This document shows, piece after piece, positions 20,701-32,707 of a stretch of 64,000 nucleotides of DNA (its first letter is position 1; each line of letters starts with the position of its first letter). The stretch covers positions 39,759,909 to 39,823,908 of the forward strand of contig CM060184.1 of assembly GCA_030549335.1 (NCBI GenBank), given 5' to 3'. The translations under genes and the position numbers were made by a program. The notes beneath the pieces were generated by a model. That model saw only the letters and a list, made by a program, of their open reading frames with translations, was not told the origin of the DNA and ran no database searches. The stretch is from Pontederia crassipes (taxonomy: Eukaryota; Streptophyta; Magnoliopsida; Commelinales; Pontederiaceae).

Positions 20701-22162
20701 CATGGCACGCAATTTAGGAAAGAGATGCTGTAGTCAAAGGTGAAATGGAGTAGCAGCCTCTCACGACTGGTGAGAGAAAGAGGGAGAGAGAGAGAGAAAG
20801 AATCCATATTATCGTGTTTGTTTGCACTATTCCTCAACTTTGACGTGTGCAAGACTCATAATTGCAATAATCTCAATTTCTTTTAACAATCTTAATTTTT
20901 CTTCTCATTTTGGACCAAATTGTTGAGGTTGAAGCAAACTTTGTTAGTTGTTGGTGTCTTTACCCTCTGCTTTCCTTTCCTTTATTATTCCTATCGCTGC
21001 AGTCTGCAACTCTACTCCTCTACTCCACCTCATGCTCGCCTGCGCGCACCTAAAGGTCTTCATTGATGTGTGCCCGACGAATTAAACTGCCACAGCCTCG
21101 TGTGATCCCTCAAACGCTCACTCCTCTCTGTACCTCTCTCGCTGAGCGTTTCTTTTCTGCTGCTCTACTAGTACTAGTTAATGGCGGCAGGGCAGTAGAA
21201 GGAAAGGAGCACAGAGGAAGAGGATGCTTGGAGAGTGAACGCGAGGGACAGAGCCAGATAGGGATTGAGATAGAGAGTGAGTGAGAGAGAGAGAGAGAGG
21301 GGGGGGGGGGGGGGGGGGGGGGGGGGTTGGTTCGGCGGAGTAGTTAGAGGTCGTCCTCTTCTCATTTTCCTCAGGGGTTTGGAGTCCATCACCTGCTCTA
21401 TTTTTTTGACTTGAGCGCGTCACCGTGGGCGTGCCCATGTCTCCCTCTTCTTCTCCCGTTCTCTCTACTCTGCGATCTCTTTCTTTAGGATTTCAAAAAA
21501 AAATTCTTTTATCGCTCTGCTGAAGAAAATGTCTCATTTGGTGGCCCATTTTTTATCCCTCCTTGGATTCTTGCTCCATGTGTGTCAATTCGCTTTGCGG
21601 ATGACCAATTCTTTCTTCTGCAAATAATGCCGGTTCTTTCGAGGCTGATCCAAAGAACATAATTGAGTGAGTTCTGCATAATTTTTATTGCCGATTCTTA
21701 TTTTCCTTCGTCAAAATCACTCCTTTGCATTATCTCCTACGTAAGGACCCGTACTTTCCCTTCCCTTGTTTATCTGATCAAAATCTGACCTTGCTTTTCA
21801 GGCCTCTTCGTTTGATCCGCATATGTTCTGTACTGAATCCTGTGAATTCCGTTCGTTTGTTCATGAAGTTTGCTTATTTTGCTGAATTCTTGCCTTCTAG
21901 ATTTGTAATAAGGTTGATCGTTTGCCATTGGTTTCGTGTGATCAAGATCGGAATTTTGTCCGTCCGTTCGGCATTTTTCTTTGTGGTACTCAATTGAATG
22001 CAGGGTGACGACTGCGATCGAGATCGGAGCTCTCTTGATCTGAAAGAATGTTCCTAAATGTGGCATCTTCCTCATTCTGAAACCTTCGTGGATCCCAATC
22101 TTATACATTTCCACCAATTCTTGAGAGGTTCAAAATCCACATCTCCCATTATTGGAATTCGC
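20701..22162 (+). promoter_or_regulatory. Upstream/leader region of the glutaredoxin-like gene
   Basis: About 1.4 kb of pyrimidine-rich sequence before the host start codon, with CT-rich tracts (20960-21150, 21430-21490) typical of plant promoters and 5' leaders. The section 21490-22140 reads like a 5'-UTR intron, but exact splice sites cannot be assigned. It contains a (GA)n-G28 tract (listed separately). No TATA box can be named with confidence. Confidence 0.35.
21280..21326. repeat. (GA)n followed by a 28-base G run
   Basis: Alternating GA to 21298 then G at every position from 21299 to 21326. Such homopurine DNA can form G-quadruplex or triplex structures. The exact G count may be affected by sequencing or assembly error. 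Confidence 0.9.
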
Positions 22163-22335
22163 ATGGGCTGCGGCAACTCCAAGCAGGTCTTACGCCGCGG
22201 TAGGCGCAGTCTGCCGTACGGCCGCACATACTCTCTCCCCCTGCACAGCACCGGAAGCACCAGCGCCCGACGGAATGTTGCCTCCGGCGATGAGCCAGGA
22301 CACGTCGTTGCGCTCACTTCCTCCACTCTCGGCAC
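22163..22335 (+). pseudogene. Glutaredoxin-domain protein (At5g39865-like), N-terminal part
   Basis: ATG at 22163 begins MGCGNSKQ, an N-myristoylation signal like the MGCASSKQ start of this plant family. It is followed by YGRTYSLPLHS and GHVVALTSSTLG, which match the family (RSYSMHVHH, HVVALTSSTLG). The reading frame runs directly into the LTR of a gypsy element at 22336. The rest of the gene is at 35894-36998. Expected original reading across the site is LTSSTLG then ILRLD. Confidence 0.85.
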
Positions 22336-23654
22336 TGTAACATTCTCAAAAATTAAATGGAAAGTAAAAAAAAAATAAATAAATAAATAAAAGAAAGCTA
22401 AAGTCACTTAAGACTTATTAAAAAATCCATTAGCCTAACAAACCCCCAAATCCAAATATAAATACTATATGTTAAGCCCTAAACCTTCACTCTCTTTCCT
22501 TTTCTCTCCCAGCCGGCACAGCAACCTTTCCCCCTCACCTACCCCCTCCACTCTCATTTGCTCTCTCTCAGCTCCTCTCTCCATTCACGTCCACAGCACC
22601 CTAGAAGCTCTCCCTCTTTCATTTGTTCTCTCTCTTGTTTACACTCACGACGAGCACAAAAAAAGGAGCAACCCACACTCTCCCTCTCCCACAGTCTCTC
22701 TCCTCTCACACGACCACCAGGAAGAGCTCAAGGAAGATTTGGACAGCTAGTGGAAATAAGAGAAGAAGAAAAAAGAAAGAAGAAAGAAAAGGAAGATCAG
22801 AGAAGGAAGAAGGAGAAGAAGACAAAGAGAAAAAGAAGAAAGAAATTAGGATTTAGGATTAGGGTTTTAACGTAAATCCTTAAGATATGTTTGAAGAAAT
22901 TCTAAATTTAATCACCCCTTAATGATGTATGTTTGTGTGAATTAAGGGATTTTAAGACAAACTAGATCTTATTAATGCATAATTAGGGAAAGTCCATATT
23001 TGTATTAAAATGTTTCTTATTTCATTAATACTATTATTTCATTGTTAATCATGTTTAGTATTAGAATGTTCATTGCTATCCATGTTTAATTCATTATGAT
23101 GTCTTTTATTTTATCATATGAATATGATTAATAATTCTTAATGTTCTTTAGGCAAATCCCTTCATATGTTCAAGATTAAAATAGTAGAAATGTTCATGTT
23201 TAACCTATGTGTTGATTAGTGAATAATGTATGTTTTATGGGATCCAAACCTCCCCAAACCCTCCCTAATGTTGTCTAAATGTGTGGATTAGGGCATGAAG
23301 AATAAACCTCATGTTCTTAAGCTTAAAGGGTTAGGGAATATGCATTAGAGATCCATGTTCATTGTTAATCATGAGTAGAATGTAATGTGCTTCATATTTA
23401 TCATGACTATTGTTCTATTGCTAATCATGTTTAGATGTCGAATATTTAAGGCTTCTTATGTTAGCTCAAAAAGAAATTAGTTCAATGTTCATGTACCTCC
23501 ATGATTGTGATTAACATGTTTGATGTCTTCATGTGAATACACTGTTTACCTCACTGTTAGAATGTTAAGAATGTTTCATATGTTGTGTAGAATCACTTTT
23601 GTGCTCAATATGTGAAAGTATGTAAGATTGTAAACAACATGATGTAAAAATCGT

Positions 23655-24215
23655 GTGCTTGTCGGTTCAGAACGGGCGACCGATAATGTATCGGTCGACC
23701 GTTCTGGAGACATTGTAGTCTTGTACACTGTCCAACGGTTGACCGATTCAATAACGATCGTCTGTTTTAGAAGGGTTATTACATTCTGTGATTAACGGTT
23801 GTCCAAACACCCTGTTTCCATCGATCGAAAGCCATGTAATGATCGACCGATATACCAGCGGTCGTCCGATTTGAATGGTCGTTACATTCTGTGGTTAGCG
23901 GTCGACCAAACGCCCTATTTCGGTCGTCCGATAGCCATGTAATGGTCGACCAATATTCTTAGTGATTGTCCGATTTGATAGCCGTCATATGCTGTGATTA
24001 GCGATCGAACTGAAGCTCAATTTTGATCGTCCGAAAGACCTATAACGTCAATCGATATCCCATCGGTCGTATCAGTTGACACATTCTGTGATTAACGGAC
24101 GAACCGAAGCACAGTTTCTATCATCCGAAAAGATCATAACGGTCGACCGATAACCCGACCGGTCGATCGATACCAGTCCAACGGTCGACCGTCACCCAAA
24201 GCGGTCGTCCGTTCT
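23655..24215. repeat. CG-rich palindrome array in the 5' LTR
   Basis: A roughly 105-bp module repeated about five times, built from GGTCGACCG, GGTCGTCCG and ctgtgattagcggtcg words. Its first part is a 39-bp hairpin (23668-23706) with 18-bp arms (CAGAACGG... / ...CCGTTCTG) differing at one base. The copy in the 3' LTR (34060-34630) is collinear. Confidence 0.85.
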
Positions 24216-24297
24216 GGAAGATTATTGGTTATGATTGAATGTCCATACTTAGTATGATTTGAGATATGTATGACCTCAAATAGGATTAAAACATGCA

Positions 24298-25624
24298 TGA
24301 TGCATGAAAAATCATGTATTAATTTGGATCATTTAATTAACACTTTAAAATGTTTTATGTTTAGAAAAGAAGAGTTTTGATTTGTTTTCATATAATTTCA
24401 TTTAGATTTGATTTCTACCAAAATCTGGAAATTATTCATGGCAACATATGAGAAAACGTCGAAATGAAGACAAGAAAAGACCTAAAATAGCTCAGAAGAC
24501 TGTCACGGCCGTGACAGTTCTGGTCATGGCCGTGACAGAAACATTCAGCACTAAAAAATTTGGCTAAGTTCATGGTCGTGACAGATAATTTCTAGCAAAA
24601 ATTTTGGCTGTATTTTCAGCCTTGATCCGTCACGGCCGTGACGACGGTCTGTTATGCCGTTTTAAAGTCATTTTTATCCATTTTTTGGATATATTTTCTA
24701 TTTCTTTCCTTGGGGGACGAGAAAACCTATAAAAGAAAGTAGAAGAGGGTCTGGAAAAGCATCCCTGGAGCATTATTCTAAAGCCTACAAAGAGGAGAAG
24801 TGCGAGGACAACAGCGAAGCTCTGCCGGAAACTCGAGAGAGGACGCGCTTACCCTATGCTATAGTTTTTGTTTTCTTTTCCCTACATTTTTATTCCAGAT
24901 TTGATGTTATTATTCTCATATTTATTTCTTTATTAGGGTCATCCTAGTTGAACCTTATTTATGTATTGAAGTCTTTCTTAATATTAGTTTAGTTTGAATT
25001 TTTAATAGCATTGCAATTTCATATTTAATGCTTTCATTTGATTCCATGATTTATGATTTGATTGCTATCTGAGAAGAAGTGATTATTTTCATAATAGTTT
25101 CTGGGGATTGATCTTATTTATTGCAAGCCATAATTAAGAAAATCGAAAGAGACCTAATTTGTGTAGTTATTAAGATGACTTGAGAAAGCCCTTAATATTA
25201 ATTCCGATTGAATGCATCTTATGATTTAATTAAGTAAATTAAAAATCGAAAGAATTGATTTATTCTAATTATTCATAAGATAATAGTTAAAGACTGAAAT
25301 ATTGGTTAACTAATTTTGGGAATTCACTTTATTATTGATTCAACTAATTCTAAGTTGAGAAAATTCATTACATTCTAGTGGTGATAATTAGGTGCTCTAA
25401 TCATCAAATCATTATTTCTCCATGTGATCATTTCCTTTATTTTTATTATTTTCTTTTTATTCACCTCTAAAAATTATATATTTTCTTAATTTCTCAATTA
25501 ACAAGGTTAAAATAAAACCTAAGTTATTAATCGTCCTCGTGGGAACGATAACTCTACTCATTCACTTTATTACTTTAGCGATTAGTGCACTTGCTAACGT
25601 TTGCTATCAATTTTACAAGCATCA
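24298..25624 (+). repeat. 5' LTR of the nested element
   Basis: TG...CA bounded. It carries perfect palindromes CTGTCACGGCCGTGACAG (24500-24517) and CGTCACGGCCGTGACG (24628-24643) upstream of a TATA box (TATAAAAG, 24728-24735), so the palindromes sit in U3 close to the promoter. Confidence 0.9.
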
Positions 25625-25630
25625 AGTTTT

Positions 25631-25648
25631 TGGCGCTGTTGCCGGGGA
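25631..25648 (+). promoter_or_regulatory. Primer-binding site (tRNA-Asp type) of the nested element
   Basis: TGGCGCTGTTGCCGGGGA, six bases after the LTR end. It differs by one base from the complement of the plant tRNA-Asp 3' end (TGGCGCCGTTGCCGGGGA), the site used by Athila/Tat-type gypsy elements and their non-autonomous kin. Confidence 0.88.
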
Positions 25649-25798
25649 CGGTGTTTAGTAACTTTTATTTTTATTTTACTTGTTATTTGGGAGCTTTTAT
25701 TTTTTTGTTAAATTCCACGCAGATTTTTATTAATTCACGTACTTTCATATATTCTTTATTTTGTGTGACCAGGAAATATTATCAAAAGACAATTCAGA

Positions 25799-26741
25799 AT
25801 GACAATAAAACCAAAGACTATGGGAGATTACTATTTGGAAGAACGGAGAAAGATGCTTGAGGATCATGAAGCACAAATATCACAACTTGCAAATAACAGT
25901 ATCCCACTCATTCTCATGGTACAAGAAAATTCTACAATTGAAGACAAAATGTTAAAGTTCATCACAATGGTTGAAGAAAAATTTCAACTTCAAGAAAGAG
26001 CCTTTATGAAGTTGTTGGGACAAGTAGAGCAATTGGAGGCTAGGATCCAAATGAAAAATGATGCTCCTCCGTCCACCTACTTAGAGTTAAATTCCAACCT
26101 CGAGGAAAAGTTGTGCCAATTGATTAGAGTCAAAGAAAAGATTCATCCTACAAGATCAACTCATTAGCAATCTACAATCACAGTTGACACAATTGAAGAA
26201 TCAACAACTTGTTATTATTTCTTCTCCTCCTCAATCCCCAAATTTTAATGTTAAGTTTGATATGATGTCGGCAAAATTTCAAACATTAAAGAAGAAATTG
26301 GAGTTGGCTTCTCAGATTGCTTATGCCTCGGAGGATAATATTTTGAATAAATCTGTACCTATTATATGCCCATGTCACTTGCAATATTTTAATCTAGGAA
26401 GAAGACGACCGATGAAGAATTATTACCAGAAGACATGGACTACTCAATGGAGGGTCAATGAGACAAGTGAATATATTATGGAAGATGGACAAGTGCGAAG
26501 AAGAAATCCGCCTTCGGAAACTCCAACAACTATCCCTCCATTACCTCCAAATCGTTCATTGATAGAAGGGAACACACTGCCATCACCTCCGACATCACAA
26601 AATTCCATGCATTGGAAGTCCAAGGACCAAACTCCACAGGAAGATGCAGATAATTCTTATAAAGTGGAGGGACAATACTTTGAACATTACATCAGAGGTA
26701 ATATGGAAAAAGGTCACTTCGAATCCCTTCCAGACACTTGA
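25799..26741 (+). pseudogene. Gag-like coiled-coil region of the nested element
   Basis: Encodes a Lys/Glu/Gln-rich coiled-coil-prone stretch (EERRKMLEDHEAQISQLANN, LLGQVEQLEARIQMKND) and a Pro-rich segment (TTIPPLPPNRSLIEG). No zinc knuckle, protease or polymerase motif is seen. Position after the primer site suggests a gag-derived product. The region looks broken by about one or two changes. Confidence 0.5.
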
Positions 26742-28073
26742 GATAACCGAAGGGTAAAAGTCAAGCTAAAGACTATAACTTAGAACTATACTCTTAAACT
26801 TTTGTCCTTTTAATTTTTAGTTTAGCATTAGTATTAGATTATTTAATGTAGACTAGTTAACATTAAAAAAATGTTTAGATTGAGATTGCTTCAGGAGGAC
26901 ACGGTCACAGCCATGCCTACATCTCTCACGGTCGAGTCTATCTTATTGAGCGTCAAGGCCATGACAATTCTAAAATGTAGAAGTCCAAATCATGCCGGAA
27001 GAAGCCTATGAGCCACCCAAGCAATGCGACCAAGATTCTTTTTAATTGCTCATCAGAACCTAGAAATCATCAGGTTGTCTCTACTCCTTTTGCATTTTAT
27101 CATTATTATTTCGTAGTTTACATGTGCACGAGCCTAACACTGGGGCAGTGTCAGGTTCAAGCTTGGAGGAAGGACTTAGTCTTGTTTCATTTGCATGGCA
27201 TGTCTATTTTCAACATTTTGAATCTACCATCTTATTTTGTTTGACATGCATCTAATTCTGAATTTTAAAAAAAAAAATAAGTTTATGTCATCTCATTTCT
27301 CCTTGTTTATTATTTTATTATCTTTAAGCTTATTTTCAGAACATCGCTTAATCTATGAAATTCAATCATTGTTTCTTTTTATCGGGTATCACTAGAGTAC
27401 TGGGATTTGGATTGAGTTTGTTACTAAGTAGAAGGACTAGCTTTTAAATGATGAATTTCTCTATTATTTACTATGATCTTAGTCCTGATTATAATTGCAT
27501 CTCTATTGAAAGCATTAAGTCTTTTTGGAGATTATAATTATGCTATATAATTTTAATACAAAAAATGAAAATGAAAAAAGAGCTAGTTGAGCTCCAACAG
27601 TTAAGTGAAAAGTATAAAGTATCTTCTGGAACTTTGGTGTGTCCGGGTGATTAGATCCGTAGGGGATTCTTGCCTGGCGACCTAAGGGCATCTGCTCTAG
27701 GATTCGTCGATCGAAAGCCCGTTACATGGACCACTTTGTGCAATATGGAGGATTACTAAATTCTTAAGTGCAAATGAAAAAAAAATATTAATGCTGAAAT
27801 GTGAAATGATAATAGTATGAAAATAAGCTCCTTAAAGACTTGTGGTTCAATATTGATACTCTTATAAGATTGACTAATACTATTTGTAGATATGCAGGAA
27901 AGACATGTTTGAAAGCTAAGAATTTTGCAAGGTTGTGTATTGGTTGAGAAAAGATACTCTAGTGATGGTCGTGTAAAACAACAATGGGAGGAAAGTATTG
28001 GTTTTGTGATGGAGCCATGTGCCTTATCTGAAATTTGCTTGAGGACAAGCAAAATATTAAGCTTGGGAGTATT
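26742..28073 (+). other. Non-coding internal region of the nested element
   Basis: About 1.3 kb without recognisable coding sequence. It contains further CACGGTC / GCCATGAC words (26898-26975) like those in the LTRs. It ends in gaggacaagcaaaatattaa gcttgggagtatt, the polypurine-type tract directly before the 3' LTR at 28074. Confidence 0.6.
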
Positions 28074-29442
28074 TGATGCATGGAAAATCATGTATTAGTT
28101 TGGGTTATTTGATTAACACTTTAGAATGTTTTTATGTTTAGAAAAGAAGAGTTTTGATTTGTTTTCATATAATTTTATTTAGATTTGATTTCTACCTAAA
28201 TCTGAAAATTGTTCATGGCAGGATATGAGAAAACGTCGAAATGAAGGTAAGAAAAGACCTAAAACAGCTCAGAAGACTGTTACGGCCGTGGCAGTTCTGG
28301 TCATGGCCGTGACAGAAACATTCAGCACTCAGAAATTTGACTAAGTTACTGTCACGGTCGTGACAGTTTCTGTCATGGTCATGACAGATAATTTCTAGCA
28401 AAAAATTTGGCTGTATTTTCAGCTTTGACAGCCTTCTGTCATGGCCATGATGAATCCTTTCATGACCGTGATGGCGGTCTGTTAGGCCATTTTAAAGCCA
28501 TTTTTATTCACTTTTTGGGTATATTTTCTTGGGGGACGAGAAAACCTATAAAAGAAAGTAGAAGAGAGCTTAGAAAAGCATCCCTGGAGCGTTATTCTAA
28601 AGCCTACAAAGAGGAGAAGTGCAAGGACAACAATGAAGCTCTGCCGAAAACTCGAGAGAGGACGCGCTTAACCTATGCTAGAGTTTTTGTTTTCTTTTTC
28701 CTACATTTTTATTCCAGATTTGATGTTATTATTCTCAGATTTATTTCTTTATTAGGGTCATCCTAGTTGAATTCTATTTATGTATTGAAGTCTTTCTTGA
28801 TATTAGTTTAGTTTGATTCTTTAATAGCATTGCAATTTCATATTTAATGCTTTCCTTTGATTCCATTATTTATGATTTGATTGCTATCTGAGAAGAAGTG
28901 ATTATTTTCATAATAGTTTCTGGGGATTGATCTTATTTATTGCATGCCACAATTAGGAAAATCGAAAGAGACCTAATTTGTGAAGTTATTAAGGTGACTT
29001 GAGAAAGTCCTTAATATTAATTCCGATTGAATGCATCTTATGATTTAATTAGGTAAATTAAAAATTGAAAGGATTGATTTATTCTAATTATTCATAAGAT
29101 AGTAGTTAAAGTCTGAAATATTGGTTAACTAATTTTGGGAATTCACTGTGTTATTGATTCAACTAATTCTAAGTTGAAAAAATTTATTACATTCTAGTGA
29201 TGATAATTAGGTGTTCTAATCATCAAATCATTATTTCTCCAGGTGATCATTTTCTTTATTTTTATTATTTTCTTTTTATTCACCTCTGAAAATCATATAT
29301 TTTCTAATTTCTCAATTAACAAGGTTAAAATAAAATCTAAGTTATTAACCGTCCTTGTGGGAACGATAATTCTACTCATTCACTTTATTACTTGAGCGAC
29401 TAGTGCACTTGCTAACGTTTGCTATCAATTTTACACGCATCA
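28074..29442 (+). repeat. 3' LTR of the nested element
   Basis: Starts TGATGCATGG, ends ACGCATCA. Palindromes are more numerous here: several TGTCA(C/T)GG(C/T)C(G/A)TGACAG variants between 28280 and 28480. TATA box TATAAAAG at 28547-28554. Confidence 0.9.
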
Positions 29443-30631
29443 ATGCAACATGTATTGAATGATTATATGTATTGATGAAAGCAAGTAAAAGACGGATTGA
29501 TGTGAAGGTGACTTGTTGTAACCGAGAAGGGGAAATGAGTTTCACCCCTAAGTGGTGGCATTTCCTGGGGCAACGAGTTCCACCCTTGAGTGTGGAATTT
29601 TCATAAATTGAGGCGAGCTCCACCCTTGAGTGTGGCGTCTCTGTTGGGCCTATGCGGAATCAGGAGACGAGTTCCTCCCTTGAGTGTGGTGTCTTTATTG
29701 GCTACCCGCGAATCCAATCTTGGCCTAGCTAGCCATTCTCCCACGAACTCAACATGGTCTTTCCAATCAATAAGATAAGAAAGTATCTAAATAAAGATGA
29801 AAGACGAAAAGATGAATGACTTGGGACATAAAGTTAAAGATGTTAAAGAAGTATGATGAAGTATGCACCTATGAAGATGCAATATGAATGTCCACTTATC
29901 ACATCATATCATGGCATGAACAAAGATGACAAAGTAAAGTAAGATAAGATCATGATATGCATTATCATAATGATAAGTTATGATATGTTTGACCTAAAGA
30001 TTATGATGTTACATGTTATCTTATCTTGCCATGATGTTATGCTCACATGCCATATATTATGTATAAGTAGCTCATAGCATGCGTATGAATTATATTCCAT
30101 AATGATGATATGCATATGCCATGATATGTAGAGATTATATTATAAGATCATAGCATGCATGGACCTCAACATACTCTAACGGGAGAAATTATCTACACCC
30201 CATGAATCCGTGCAAGTGTGGATGAGGCTTAGGTTCGGCGGTAAGGGCCTCTTGACGAAGACATTGCACATGGGCGAGTTAGGCTACGGTCCAAGTTGTT
30301 TTACTATTATTATGTCATTTTGATGAATTCTTGTAAGAGTGGTTTATGTATGGCTTATGGGCCTTATGGAGTTATGTATTTTACTTGAACTCATTATGTT
30401 GTAGGAACTCTTTGTTTGGCATACATTAGAGCCTATTAGGTCCATGAACTAGTATGTTATTTTGGGTTTGTTTTATTTATTTATGAAGTCTTTCGTTGTT
30501 TATGCAATTATTGTTTCATGTTTATTATATTATGTTTCTACTGCAAAGTTTTATGAAATTAGGTCATGTCAAAGTAATGTCATTTAGGGTTCGACGACTA
30601 AATTGGGACCAAATTTTGGGGGCATTATAGA

Positions 30632-30645
30632 TGGTATCAGAGCCA
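30632..30645 (+). promoter_or_regulatory. Primer-binding site (initiator tRNA-Met type) of the gag-only gypsy element
   Basis: TGGTATCAGAGCCA, two bases after the 5' LTR end, complementary to the 3' end of plant initiator tRNA-Met. Confidence 0.9.
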
Positions 30646-30964
30646 CAGTTTGTCTCGTATGTATAGGATTTTAGTATATGCAAGCCATAGTTTTGGCTCG
30701 AGTGTTGTAAGTCCTAGAAGTCAAGGGCCATGGTTGAGCTCTTATATGTTATATGTTATGTTAGAGTAGGTGTAAGTTATAGACTTGTTCCATGCCTTAA
30801 GTCCTAGGATGTACAAGCCATAGGTTGGCTAAAATGTCTAAGTGTAATGTTTAAGTATGAAGCCCATGTGCAATATTCATGAGGTGCCACCGAACCTAAA
30901 GGTATGTGTTTCACTTTAATTATGTAAAGTTAGACATTGATGCATGGTTATTGTATAATGATAG

Positions 30965-31885
30965 ATGGATGTGAATTATTCAACGAACGCAGGCATGACT
31001 CAAGTTATGGAATGTGATGAAGGCTCATGCCAAGATTCTTTGATGATGTTTTTAAGCTTCAATCCTCCTATGTTCAATGGTATTGAAGATCCGGAGGAAG
31101 TCGAGGCATGGTTGGATGCCATCATGAATATCTTCAGAATGATGAAATGTTCGAAAGAAAGTAAACTGGCTTGTGCCACTCATAGTTTGACAGGAAAAGC
31201 AAAGCAATTGTGGGATGTTATCCTTAGGTCTAAATATGCCAATGAAAAAAATACGATATGGTGGAAATTCGTGATGGATTTCAAGGATCAATACTTTCTA
31301 CAAAGTATGAGTGAACAAAGACAAGAGGAGTTTCTTAAACTCCAACAAGGTGATATGCCAGTGGACGACTACGCGGTTAAGTACTTTCAACTCGAAAAGT
31401 ATTGCACCTTGGTCAAGACGGAAAGAATGAGAGGGAATCATTTTGTGAAGGGACTTAAACCCGAATTGAAGGCTAGAATGATGTGTGAAGCTCCTGAGAC
31501 AATGAGCGAAGCTCTTGAACTAGTTGTAGAACTAGAATAGAAGCTCAAGGATGAAGTTGTGAAGTATAATGGAAAAACATCAAAGAATATGACCAAGCAA
31601 AAAAAAAGGAAGGGTCCAAAGAAATCACCTTACCATTCTCCGAAGAAGATGGAACGAGCATATTACACATGTCATCATTGTGGAAGACGTCACCTCGATG
31701 AATGTCGTTTAAAGGCGGGAACTTGCTTGAAGTGTGGCAAGGCTGGCCATTATGCGAAGAATTGCTCGGAGAAGCTAGATGTCAACTTTCCAAAAGTGTT
31801 GGGACAAGTTCACGCCATGCAAGTCGAAGAAGCTCACCAAGTTCTGGATACGATTCAAGGTAATTGTCGCTTAATGTTTAACTGA
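30965..31885 (+). pseudogene. Gag of the gag-only gypsy element
   Basis: Retrotransposon gag domain: FNGIEDPEEVEAWLDAIMNI, KLACATHSLTGKAKQLWDVI and FVKGLKPELKARM. A basic linker (KQKKRKGPKKSPYH) and two zinc knuckles, CHHCGRRHLDEC and CLKCGKAGHYAKNC, follow. This is the chromovirus/Tekay-like gypsy gag layout. It looks lightly broken. No protease, reverse transcriptase, RNase H or integrase motif follows before the 3' LTR. Confidence 0.88.
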
Positions 31886-32707
31886 TCATACCAACCATAA
31901 TGTGTATGCATGATAGACATAGAAACCACCTAAAAAAATTTTATTGTTAAAGGAATATTCTAAGGATAAGAAATCAATCATGGTTCTTAAAATAAAGAAA
32001 GTTAAGGAAGGCTACCTAGATCACAAGAATGGTGGCGAAAATGTGAAGAAAATTGTGATTGTTTTACTTAGGTCTACATGACCTAAAAGATGACATGAAA
32101 TGGTCAAGTATTGAGTCAAAAAATTCGACACTTAGATGAAGCTAAAGTTTAGAGTAGCGCAACGGAAGCGTGATGCACGGACGATCTTCATTTTATGAAG
32201 TGGAGTAAGGATCCAAGATTCTACTAGAATTTTTAAGATATAAGATAACGTGATGGCATAGTTAGAACCATTAACAAGAACCGCTGACACTAGACTATTA
32301 AGTGCTGCTACTGAAAACTCATGAAGAAGGCTACATGGGTGGACCCGAAGAACTGGAGATGGATAAAGTAACAAGGATGAGAGGAATTTCATTTAAGGTT
32401 AACTTAATGATTAGAGTTGCATAGCGAAAACGTGGCTTAGGAACGAACTCAATTTCTTGAGATTGTCTAGAGATATGAGATTCCCACGAAAATCTTGGAA
32501 TGGAAAGAGTTAGTGATCACCTAGTGAAGATGAAATTCAAAAAACGTTAAAGTGAGATCACCAGGGAATGCGCATTGGGTGTCATAAATGGAGAGATCAC
32601 GTCGGTGCATACGAGGAGTGAAAGATAAATGGAGCAACGTGGATGAGGAGATCTATTGTATAAGATTTTACAAAATTCGAGGACGAATTTTATTTTAAGG
32701 GGTATAT
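31886..32707 (+). other. Post-gag internal region without pol
   Basis: About 0.8 kb of purine-rich sequence with no polymerase motif on either strand. It ends aattcgaggacgaattttat then tttaaggggtatat, the polypurine-type tract before the 3' LTR. Too short ever to have held a full pol, unless most of it was lost before or after insertion. Confidence 0.6.

Larger units (their letters stand above)
24298..29442 (+). mobile_element. Complete non-autonomous LTR element nested in the gypsy 5' LTR
   Basis: 5145 bp starting TGATGCATG and ending ACGCATCA, flanked by exact 5-bp repeats ATGCA (24293-24297 and 29443-29447). LTRs are 24298-25624 (1327 bp) and 28074-29442 (1369 bp), differing by very roughly 5-8% by eye, so it is younger than its host LTR. 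The primer site matches the plant tRNA-Asp 3' end. The internal region (about 2.45 kb) has one gag-like coiled-coil region and no pol. Structurally whole at both ends; it would need proteins from a relative to move. Confidence 0.92.
22336..30629 (+). repeat. 5' LTR of the gag-only gypsy element (interrupted)
   Basis: Net length about 3144 bp after removing the nested element (24298-29442) and one 5-bp duplication. The early part holds a TATA-like tATAAATAc at 22455-22464, a CT-rich leader with an AAACCCTA-like box and GAA-rich purine tract (22450-22860), then AT-rich DNA. The palindrome array follows at 23655-24215. After the nested element come repeated words ccacccttgagtgtgg (29530-29700). 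Confidence 0.88.

Noticed and set aside
22469-22875. CT-rich then GAA-rich open frames in the gypsy LTR
   Set aside because: Low-complexity leader sequence; the same frames recur in the 3' LTR (32850-33218) and simply reflect the LTR.
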